Shown here piece by piece: positions 1 through 6,241 of a DNA stretch of 14,918 nucleotides. Under the pieces are notes generated by a model that saw only the letters and a program-made list of their open reading frames with translations, was not told the DNA's origin and did not search any database. Each line of letters opens with the position of its first letter. The first letter of the stretch is position 1. The translations under genes and the position numbers were made by a program. The DNA comes from Methanobacteriota archaeon (GTDB lineage Archaea; Thermoplasmatota; Poseidoniia; Poseidoniales; Poseidoniaceae), in contig PALS01000029.1 in NCBI GenBank assembly GCA_002706615.1, positions 1-14,918 of the forward strand. Direction: 5' to 3'.

Positions 1-377
1 AGGAAATTGAGGGTGATCACAGGGATAATTATTGCTGCACTATGGCCTAAAACAAGGGCAATAGCACTGTGTGTCCGATTTATTGGTTGAGAGAGTTTTA
101 ACTCCAAAACCCCAGTCATTCTATCGCGACTAATTCCATCAAAAGAGATCAAAACCGCTCCCATAGTTGCTGAAAATATAATGAATGCAGTCGAAGCATA
201 CATCACATCGTATGCCGAGTCGATTGTTAGTGATGCAGGGAGATTAGCCTTGGGGTCGGATAGTCCCCAAGTACTGAACAAAATGAATACAAATAACAAT
301 GGCCAAATCACCATCATACGTCCTGCCTTGAAGCGCTCTTTGAAAATCATCTTCGATAATTTGAGCATACTATTCAT
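1..377 (-). CDS. ABC-2 type transporter permease, partial (C-terminus off the left edge)
   Basis: I translated this by hand from the ATG at 377 on the minus strand. It stays open for 125 codons to the edge. The visible N-terminal part has a basic start (MNSMLKLSKMIFKERFKAG), a first membrane helix at about residues 22-37, an extracytoplasmic stretch, and a second hydrophobic segment at about 60-80. A cytoplasmic loop with SFDGISRDRMTGVLELKLS follows, then another helix. A GxxISxDRxxGxLExLLS-like loop after the second helix is typical of ABC-2 (NatB/CcmB-like) permeases. The start codon overlaps the stop of the upstream ATPase gene (ATGA), so the two are almost certainly co-transcribed and form one exporter. 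The substrate is unknown. It could also belong to a multi-permease efflux system whose other parts lie outside the window. Confidence 0.85.
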   Translation of the reverse strand, partial: MNSMLKLSKMIFKERFKAGRMMVIWPLLFVFILFSTWGLSDPKANLPASLTIDSAYDVMYASTAFIIFSATMGAVLISFDGISRDRMTGVLELKLSQPINRTHSAIALVLGHSAAIIIPVITLNF

Positions 378-1288
378 TCTTCTTCAACCTCCAGTCGTTT
401 GAATGGCAGCATGTCATTATTTGTTAATTCAAATCCGATTTCTTCAGGATTTATTCCGGTAGCAGCAGATATTAATTCAACCAAATCGATCGGTTTAGGA
501 GTTAGAGATTCAATTCCTTTGTCCTTGAATTTTTCCAGAGCCTCTTTCGGACTCATTCTAACTTGTTGGGACCAACCTTTTCCTGAAACCAATACATATC
601 CATCAAGACCAAGACTTTTTTCAACCGAATCTAGATTACCTTCAATCAATAACTGTCCTTGGTGTAGAAGAGCTACTCTGTCGATTAAATCAGTCATACC
701 AGCAACTTGATGTGAAGAAATAATTACTGAAACTCCTTTACCAGAGATTTCCTTTAACATAATGCAAAATGCTCTTTGTGCTAAAGGGTCAAGCCCATTT
801 AGTGGTTCATCCATTACTAGAACCTTAGGATTTCCAAGAAGAGCGCATGCCAAAGACAGCCTTTGACGCATACCTTGTGATAGATTATCAAGCGGAGTAT
901 CTGATTTTGTAGAGAGCCCTACAGTGGATAATAACTTGTCAATATTTTCATTTTCATCATGCATCTGTGCAAATAGTTTCAGTGTATTCTTGACGCTAAC
1001 CTTGCCTTCCCAGCGCACTTGCTCAGGCATATGCCCGATCATCCTTCGTCTTGATTCAGCACTACGGTTAATTTCTCCATCATTTTTGTAGATTCCAGAA
1101 ATAACCCGTAATAGAGTTGTTTTCCCCGCTCCATTAGCCCCAATAAGTCCCAAAATAGTCCCAGGTAATATATCTAAATCAATCGAATGAAGGCCAGCTC
1201 CATCTTTCATAGCCCATGGTTTCCATGAAGAATAATCTCGAATTCTGTGCCTGAAAGACACATTTGAAAGTCTCAGCACAGGTTCCAT
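374..1288 (-). CDS. ABC transporter ATP-binding protein (ABC-2 exporter ATPase)
   Basis: From the ATG at 1288 this gives 304 residues, a normal length for a drug/antibiotic-type exporter ATPase (CcmA/NatA class). Walker A GANGAGKT is at 50-57, the Q-loop Gln at about 90, the signature LSQGM at 136-140, Walker B VLVMDE at 156-161 and the switch His at 193. All are intact. The C-terminal ~90 residues (after the 'GQLLIEGNLDSV' segment) form the extra domain common in exporter ATPases. The frame stays open upstream to 1642, but that part has no ABC homology and covers the divergent gene, so I reject the longer form. An ATG at 1360 is a possible alternative, but the ABC fold begins at MEPVLRLSNVSF. 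The stop overlaps the permease start by four bases. Confidence 0.9.
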   Translation of the reverse strand: MEPVLRLSNVSFRHRIRDYSSWKPWAMKDGAGLHSIDLDILPGTILGLIGANGAGKTTLLRVISGIYKNDGEINRSAESRRRMIGHMPEQVRWEGKVSVKNTLKLFAQMHDENENIDKLLSTVGLSTKSDTPLDNLSQGMRQRLSLACALLGNPKVLVMDEPLNGLDPLAQRAFCIMLKEISGKGVSVIISSHQVAGMTDLIDRVALLHQGQLLIEGNLDSVEKSLGLDGYVLVSGKGWSQQVRMSPKEALEKFKDKGIESLTPKPIDLVELISAATGINPEEIGFELTNNDMLPFKRLEVEEE

Positions 1289-1358
1289 TGAGTCCGAGAT
1301 GTAGCGTCGACCTTTACAATGTGCCGCTAAACCATCTTCACAAGGGTTGAACTTATCC

Positions 1359-2189
1359 ATGTTATATCGAGGCGGGAATGTGCTCGGAGGTATATTGGCA
1401 TCGATTATTTTGCTAGGAGTTCTATACTCCTGCTTACGCTGGAAAGCGATCGATTTCGACAGAAATTGCATGATTGCGCTGTCGATATGTGTAGTTTTAC
1501 TTTGGATTATTCCTTGGGGTCTTTTTGTTATAGTACCATTAGTACTAGTAATCTCATTAATTAGTCCAGCAGCAAGAACCGAGTGGAACGACTTTAGAAA
1601 AAGGCGAATAATTACCTCTGTAATACTATTGTTAATACTCAACCTATCTGCTTTCTATCCTACTGCTATTCCGGAGGCTCCAGATGAATGGGGAGAGCCG
1701 ATTGCGGTCGAGAATCCATATGCGCCTAGTTGGCCTTCTAGTCAGCAATATACTTGGTATTATGATGAAGAACAAGCAGTGATTGGAATAGTCAATACTC
1801 GTACTCCACATACATTTTCATCAATTGGACAAACATCCTCTACATTAACTCTAGGAGTGATGCTAGGAATGCATGAGGAAAGATTGCGTCAATCTATTGA
1901 AATTATCAATGACCGAGTTCCAGGTTTCAGCATTGATCCAGAATCATTTACATTAAATGAAGTAGAATCTGAATCAACACACAATTATGGCAATAGCGAA
2001 CTTGAAATAAAAAGATTCGAGGTTAAACGAGATGGTTTTGATACACCGTTAGCCTCGGTTTTAGTAGTTGGATTTTCAAGCTCTGGTGGTGAGTTAACCT
2101 TACTTACAATCTCTAGGTCATTGCTTTCAAATCAAGACGATGTATTTGAAGAAAAAATAGTTTTACAATTCCTTGAACAAAAAGTTTAG
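1359..2189 (+). CDS. Membrane protein of unknown function, three N-terminal helices plus soluble domain
   Basis: About 276 residues. The N-terminal third holds three hydrophobic segments: about 7-25 (GNVLGGILASIILLGVLYS), 36-64 (a long LWIIPWGLFVIVP stretch) and about 80-100 (IITSVILLLILNLSAF). A ~170-residue soluble domain follows. It begins with a Pro/Trp-rich linker (EAPDEWGEPIAVENPYAPSW) and continues as mixed alpha/beta sequence with no motif I recognise. It runs divergently from the ABC exporter, with only about 70 bases between the two starts. The start is uncertain: ATG 1359 is preferred, TTG 1347 is in frame upstream, and a GTG at about 1380 lies close after a GGCGGG run. The stop codon lies inside a strong inverted repeat that is also the putative metal-regulator operator of the next operon. 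Confidence 0.75.
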   Translation: MLYRGGNVLGGILASIILLGVLYSCLRWKAIDFDRNCMIALSICVVLLWIIPWGLFVIVPLVLVISLISPAARTEWNDFRKRRIITSVILLLILNLSAFYPTAIPEAPDEWGEPIAVENPYAPSWPSSQQYTWYYDEEQAVIGIVNTRTPHTFSSIGQTSSTLTLGVMLGMHEERLRQSIEIINDRVPGFSIDPESFTLNEVESESTHNYGNSELEIKRFEVKRDGFDTPLASVLVVGFSSSGGELTLLTISRSLLSNQDDVFEEKIVLQFLEQKV

Positions 2190-2204
2190 GGTCGCCTAAA
2201 CTTT
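2181..2204. promoter_or_regulatory. Perfect inverted repeat, putative DtxR/SirR-type metal-regulator operator 1
   Basis: The left arm AAAGTTTAGG and right arm CCTAAACTTT are perfect reverse complements separated by the four bases GTCG. The core TTAGG-N4-CCTAA has the half-sites and spacing of DtxR/IdeR/SirR-family iron/manganese repressor operators (DtxR core TTAGG-TTAG-CCTAA). The centre lies 56 bases before the GTG of the transferrin-like gene. A weak TATA-like stretch (TTTATGTA, 2202-2209) overlaps the right arm, so a bound repressor would block TBP. The upstream gene's TAG lies in the left arm, so the element could also act as a 3' hairpin, although no T-run follows. The repeat is seen; its regulatory role is inferred. 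Confidence 0.6.
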
Positions 2205-2218
2205 ATGTAGGTCTTGCT

Positions 2219-2234
2219 TTTCGGGAGCCCTAAA
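2219..2234. promoter_or_regulatory. Second, imperfect copy of the same operator motif
   Basis: TTTCGG-GAGC-CCTAAA matches TTTAGG-N4-CCTAAA at 11 of 12 arm positions. Its centre is 34 bases downstream of the centre of the first repeat, about three helical turns, so two repressor dimers could sit on a similar face. It lies between the TATA-like stretch and the start codon, where the transcription start would be expected. Its CCCTAAAC arm could alternatively pair with GTTTAGGG of the first repeat if both were transcribed. Role inferred. Confidence 0.45.
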
Positions 2235-2238
2235 CCGA

Positions 2239-2245
2239 AGGTGAT
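2239..2245 (+). promoter_or_regulatory. Ribosome binding site of the transferrin-like gene
   Basis: AGGTGAT is a perfect seven-base match to the anti-Shine-Dalgarno of archaeal 16S rRNA. It ends three bases before the GTG at 2249. This settles the GTG as the start. The overlapping ATG at 2247 is followed at once by TGA in its own frame and is not used. Confidence 0.75.
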
Positions 2246-2248
2246 TAT

Positions 2249-4453
2249 GTGAATAACTTGAAACTAAAATCTATATTGATGATGCTATTAATGTGCTGTG
2301 CTGCTCTGGCAGGGTGCTTGGATAATGAAGAAGAATCTACTACTAGTGAAGTAGAGGAAAAATGTTCAGGAGATGAATTAAAAATCGCCTATGAAATCAA
2401 AGAAGATGCAGAAGAAATTGCTAATCCTCAACAGATTGCAGATTATCTCTGTGACAAATTAGGAATGGACGTTAGCCTATATGATGTAGGTAGTTCTAGT
2501 ATTGCAATGGAGGCTTTAAGATTTGGAAATGCAGATATTGCATTGAATATTGATGGAGGTCCTGCTTGGGTCGGATGGAATGCGTATAACCTTGATGTTA
2601 TGGCTGCAGATACTAAAGACGATGGTCGTGCGTTCTATGATGCGCATGCATGGGTGAAAAATGGCTCAGATATTGCAGAAGCACATCTTGACGGTGATGA
2701 TTCCACAGATCCATTCTCCTTATTGCAAGGTAAAACCTCATGCCACACTGGTTGGTTGAAATCAGCAGGTATGCTTATGCCAATGGGTTACTTAATCGGT
2801 AATGGATATGTTACTGTAAAAGGTGATATGAGCGATACAGAAACCCTTCGTACTACAATCAATGAATATTTTGATGGAAGCAAGAGTGGCGGTAATGCTG
2901 CTTCAATACCAGAAAGTGGTGCTCTCTACTCCGGATACAGTGGCGCCTTAGAATGCTTAAGTTCAGGTTATGGGGATGTAGCATTTGCAAAGGATTCCAC
3001 TCCTGGTTCTTATTGCAACAATGAAGTTGCTAGCGAAAACGAAGCATGGTGCCTTGAAATGAGCCAATATGTTGCTCTTCCGAAATTTGGTTCCTCTCCT
3101 AGCCATTCAGTAATGTACAATGACGATGTATTGGATGATGATAAGGAAGTATTAATTCGCGATGCACTTGTAGCAATGAAAGATGATGCAGATGGATTAG
3201 CGATTCTAAACAATGTTCTTGGAACAAGTGCAATGATTGCAACTGATGCAGATACTCACCTGGGAACTTACGGGGCTGCTCTAGAGAACATTCCTGGTAT
3301 TTCTAGCAAATACGGTAATGCTTTTTCTGATGGAACTGTTACAGGTGAACTGAAATCAACAATCAACATAGCATACTATCTTGCAGATGATTCCTCTGCT
3401 AATGCAAATGCACAAGGAATGGCGGATAGACTTGCATCAGATCTTGGTGTAAATGTAAATCTTTACGATGTTTCATCCGAGGGAATGATTATCCAAGCTC
3501 TAAGATTTGGTAATGCAGATATAGGTTTCATGGAAGGAGGTCCTGCATGGATTGGCTGGAAGGAATACGGACTTGCCACTCTAGCAGTTGAAACTACTAC
3601 AAGTTCTGGTGACACATATTACAATGCTTCTGCTTGGGTCTTGAATGGTTCAGATATCGCAAATGCTCATCTTGATGGTGACGATTCTACAGACCCATTT
3701 GCACTTCTTGAAGGTAAGACCTCCTGTCATACAGGATGGTTAAAATCCGCTGGTATGCTTATGCCAATGGGATACTTGATAGGAAATGGATATGTTAATC
3801 CAGTTGGTGATGCTTCAGATATAAATTCACTTAGATTAACTATAGATGCTCATTTCGATGGAAGTAATAGCGGTGGAAACGCAGCATCAATTCCTGATTC
3901 AGGTGCGCTATATTCCGGATACGGAGGAGCAGTTGAATGTCTAAGTACAGGATATGGAGATGTAGCATTTGCCAAAGGTGATGATTTTAGCACAGTCGCA
4001 AAATACTGTGATAATGATAATGCCTCTGATAATGAGGAATGGTGCTTAGAGATGGATCAATACGTACAATTGCCATCATTTGGTCAATCACCAAGCCATC
4101 CAGTAATGTATAATCCTGATTTATTAGATGTTTATACTAGGAATGCAATCCTCAATGCTATGCTAAGTTGGAGTGACGAGATGTGGGTCGAAAACTATTC
4201 AATGGGAGGAGACAGTTACACAGGATGCTACAATACTGTAACTCATCAAATTGCAGATATACCTGCAAATCAATGTGGTGGAGAAATAATTTCTTCAGTC
4301 ACCTCAAAGGGTTACAAGCTGAAAGCAGGAAATAGTCAAAACCATCTAGGTAGTTATTCCAATTTACTATCAGCGATTCCAGGACTATCCCAGTATTTCC
4401 ATTCAGATGACAAGTATGGAATTACGGGTGCGGAAAGTTCAGAATCGAATTGA
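2249..4453 (+). CDS. Bilobal transferrin-like lipoprotein (iron-binding component of ABC importer)
   Basis: 734 residues. Residues 1-23 form a lipoprotein signal with lipobox LAGC (Cys23), followed by an acidic linker. Two homologous lobes follow at about 41-365 and 366-734. Each carries transferrin signatures: CHTG-x3-SAG, Y-x-GY-x-GA-x2-CL-x5-GDVAFAK and SPSH. By eye alignment to human transferrin, lobe 1 has Asp102, Tyr130, Tyr230 and His286 for iron ligands Asp63, Tyr95, Tyr188 and His249. It also has Thr167 for anion-binding Thr120, Lys171 for Arg124, Cys165/Cys236 for the Cys118-Cys194 disulfide, and Cys256/Cys268 near Cys227-Cys241. Lobe 2 has Glu429, Tyr458, Tyr558, His617, Thr495, Lys499 and Cys493/Cys564. 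Transferrins and PhnD-type binding proteins share a periplasmic-binding fold, so a 'phosphonate-binding PhnD' label is likely elsewhere. The motifs favour carbonate-dependent ferric iron binding at the cell surface. Iron binding is inferred; family membership is strongly supported. Confidence 0.88.
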   Translation: MNNLKLKSILMMLLMCCAALAGCLDNEEESTTSEVEEKCSGDELKIAYEIKEDAEEIANPQQIADYLCDKLGMDVSLYDVGSSSIAMEALRFGNADIALNIDGGPAWVGWNAYNLDVMAADTKDDGRAFYDAHAWVKNGSDIAEAHLDGDDSTDPFSLLQGKTSCHTGWLKSAGMLMPMGYLIGNGYVTVKGDMSDTETLRTTINEYFDGSKSGGNAASIPESGALYSGYSGALECLSSGYGDVAFAKDSTPGSYCNNEVASENEAWCLEMSQYVALPKFGSSPSHSVMYNDDVLDDDKEVLIRDALVAMKDDADGLAILNNVLGTSAMIATDADTHLGTYGAALENIPGISSKYGNAFSDGTVTGELKSTINIAYYLADDSSANANAQGMADRLASDLGVNVNLYDVSSEGMIIQALRFGNADIGFMEGGPAWIGWKEYGLATLAVETTTSSGDTYYNASAWVLNGSDIANAHLDGDDSTDPFALLEGKTSCHTGWLKSAGMLMPMGYLIGNGYVNPVGDASDINSLRLTIDAHFDGSNSGGNAASIPDSGALYSGYGGAVECLSTGYGDVAFAKGDDFSTVAKYCDNDNASDNEEWCLEMDQYVQLPSFGQSPSHPVMYNPDLLDVYTRNAILNAMLSWSDEMWVENYSMGGDSYTGCYNTVTHQIADIPANQCGGEIISSVTSKGYKLKAGNSQNHLGSYSNLLSAIPGLSQYFHSDDKYGITGAESSESN

Positions 4454-4475
4454 AACTACCATCTAAATAATACCA

Positions 4476-4489
4476 TTCATCGGGATGAA
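4476..4489 (+). other. Intergenic inverted repeat between binding-protein and ATPase genes
   Basis: TTCATC and GATGAA flank two bases in the 50-base gap after the transferrin-like gene. Outer ACCAT (4472-4476) and ATGGT (4496-4500) can extend the fold, and would enclose the purine-rich stretch just before the ATPase start. In binding-protein operons such hairpins often let the binding protein be made in excess. That role is inferred. Confidence 0.3.
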
Positions 4490-4503
4490 CTGGGGATGGT
4501 TAC

Positions 4504-5217
4504 TTGCAAGATGTGAACAGCCCTTTGAATGATGAAAAAAAGGCTGATATTGGTACCAGTAAAATATTGAATCTAAAGAATCTTTCAATAGGATACAAAG
4601 AGCCATTGGTCTCCAAAATAAACAAGGAGATTATAGCTGGTGAATCTATTGCTATAGTGGGGCCCTCAGGTATTGGGAAAACCACACTTCTGCGAACGAT
4701 TGCTGGTTTAATAATCCCGGTTTCCGGAGAGATATCTCATACGATTCCTAAGAGGGGAGGAATCGGTTATATCCCCCAGAAATTAGGACTAATTCGCCAT
4801 TCAAGTGTTAGAAATAATATTGCTTTAGGAGCCAGAACAAGACGTTCAAGATGGTACCCAGCATTATTTCCATTAGATCGGTCTTTGAAAAATGATATTG
4901 AAGATGCAATGGAATCTTTGAACATCAAAGAATTAGCTGATGAACCTGTAAGGATTTTATCAGGTGGCCAACAACGAAGAGTCGCAATTGCTAGGACACT
5001 AATCCAAAGACCACAATTAATCTTGGCTGATGAATTCCTTGGAGAGTTGGATTCAGAGAATATCAAATCGATAGTTAAGGCTACAAAGAAAATCATTGAA
5101 GAAATAGGTGCTACCTTAATCATGGTAGAGCATAATGAAGAAAGAGCTCTTCAGATGGCTGATCGTATTTGGAGAATTAAAGGAAATGAATTAATTGAGG
5201 ATGGTGATTTCGATTAA
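4504..5217 (+). CDS. PhnC-family ABC importer ATPase
   Basis: 237 residues with a complete nucleotide-binding domain: Walker A GPSGIGKT at 53-60, Q-loop Gln92 (YIPQKLG), signature LSGGQQRR at 152-159, Walker B LILADE at 172-177 and switch His210. The segment between Q-loop and signature (LGARTRRSRWYPALFPLDR) matches the characteristic PhnC insert. This pairs it with the PhnE-like permease that follows rather than with FbpC-type iron importers. Its frame overlaps the permease start by about 17 bases. I chose TTG 4504, behind a GGGGATGG purine run; GTG 4513 is the alternative. It should power the importer fed by the transferrin-like lipoprotein, so iron is a better substrate guess than phosphonate. 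Function is known for the family; the substrate is inferred. Confidence 0.88.
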   Translation: MQDVNSPLNDEKKADIGTSKILNLKNLSIGYKEPLVSKINKEIIAGESIAIVGPSGIGKTTLLRTIAGLIIPVSGEISHTIPKRGGIGYIPQKLGLIRHSSVRNNIALGARTRRSRWYPALFPLDRSLKNDIEDAMESLNIKELADEPVRILSGGQQRRVAIARTLIQRPQLILADEFLGELDSENIKSIVKATKKIIEEIGATLIMVEHNEERALQMADRIWRIKGNELIEDGDFD

Positions 5218-6241
5218 CAAGAAATTATTTTTCACAGGTACAATTTTACTTGTTTTAACAATGGTTTTCTTGGATGATCTGGTTGAAGATTGGGGCCAAA
5301 TTGAAGATGCTCCTGAAAAACTACAGACATTTTTCTCAGAAGATCTGTGGCCTCCTGATTGGTCGGTTTTAGAAGCAGAGGTTTGGGTTGATGGTTCTCT
5401 GCATAAGCCAAATGGGGATATTTGTGATGAAAGTTTTGAACTGTTTTGTTCCAAGGCATGGACTGGAATGGTAGTCACATTAAAGATGGCCTTTATTGCA
5501 ACATTAATCGGTTTCATAATTTCAATACCACTTGCATCTATAGCAGCAAACAATCTAGCACCCTTGCCAATCAACTTGGCTGCTAGAATAATTTTGGCAG
5601 GTCTGAGAAGTTTGCCTAGTATTATCTGGGCACTTCTTTTTGCCATTGCTATAGGTTTTGGACCTTTACCTGGAATTTTAGCTATGACCCTTTACACAAT
5701 AGGATATCTAGGCAAACTTCAGTATGAATCTATGGAAGGTATCGCAAATTCTCCTCTAGAATCTGGTATGGCAATGGGATTGACACATTCTGAAAGGTTG
5801 TTTCATATCGTAATTCCTGAATCTAGTAATCATCTAATTAGTCAACTATTGTTCATGTTTGAATATAACGTTAGGCATGGGGCAGTTCTTGGATTAGTTG
5901 GAGCAGGTGGTATTGGTATGTATATCGACAATTACATCAATCCACCATTTGACTATGATCGAGCATTTGCGCTGTTAATAGTAGTCTTTGTAGTAGTAGT
6001 AGTTATAGATCTGATATCTATGTTTATTCGTTCTTTCGTTACCGAAGAAGGAGATGTCAAGAGGCCTAAATGGTGGACAATATTACTTCCCGCAGGCATG
6101 GCAATGGAATATTATAATCAAAAAGACGTCGAAGATGAAAGCGAGGCGGAAACAGAGGCCATCGAAGTTGATATTAACCCTCCATTGAGCCATCACGCCC
6201 AACAGGTCAAAAAACTCTCAAATTTGGAGGAATCTGAATGA
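5201..6241 (+). CDS. PhnE-family ABC importer permease with extra extracytoplasmic loop and acidic tail
   Basis: 346 residues from ATG 5201 (TTG 5195 and GTG 5204 are also possible). The first membrane helix is at about 9-25. A ~65-residue extracytoplasmic segment follows, with Cys75 and Cys83, then helices from about 90 onward (TLKMAFIATLIGFIISIP, LRSLPSIIWALLFAIAIGFG). The cytoplasmic EAA-type loop (ESMEGIANSPLESGMAMG) couples to the ATPase. NVRHGAVLGLVGAGGIG is the typical PhnE ending motif. The last ~65 residues form a hydrophilic acidic cytoplasmic tail not usual in PhnE. The loop with two cysteines is placed where it could contact the binding protein. The stop overlaps the next gene's ATG by four bases. 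Confidence 0.87.
   Translation: MVISINKKLFFTGTILLVLTMVFLDDLVEDWGQIEDAPEKLQTFFSEDLWPPDWSVLEAEVWVDGSLHKPNGDICDESFELFCSKAWTGMVVTLKMAFIATLIGFIISIPLASIAANNLAPLPINLAARIILAGLRSLPSIIWALLFAIAIGFGPLPGILAMTLYTIGYLGKLQYESMEGIANSPLESGMAMGLTHSERLFHIVIPESSNHLISQLLFMFEYNVRHGAVLGLVGAGGIGMYIDNYINPPFDYDRAFALLIVVFVVVVVIDLISMFIRSFVTEEGDVKRPKWWTILLPAGMAMEYYNQKDVEDESEAETEAIEVDINPPLSHHAQQVKKLSNLEESE
6226..6230 (+). promoter_or_regulatory. Ribosome binding site of the HmuY-like gene
   Basis: GGAGG lies seven bases before the ATG at 6238, inside the end of the permease gene. It fixes the start of the next gene and shows that the two are translated from the same transcript. Confidence 0.7.

Noticed and set aside
399..710. 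Plus-strand open frame of 103 codons
   Set aside because: Lies wholly antisense to the ABC ATPase gene; composition and context give no support.
1289..1642. N-terminal 118-residue extension of the exporter ATPase
   Set aside because: The extension has no ABC features and is antisense to the membrane-protein gene; it is just an open frame.
5191..5646. Minus-strand open frame of 151 codons
   Set aside because: Antisense to the PhnE-like gene, which has clear homology on the plus strand.
2249..6241. Plain phosphonate transporter (PhnD-PhnC-PhnE)
   Set aside because: ATPase and permease fit, but the binding protein has transferrin motifs and ligand residues in both lobes, and metal-regulator-like operators precede it.
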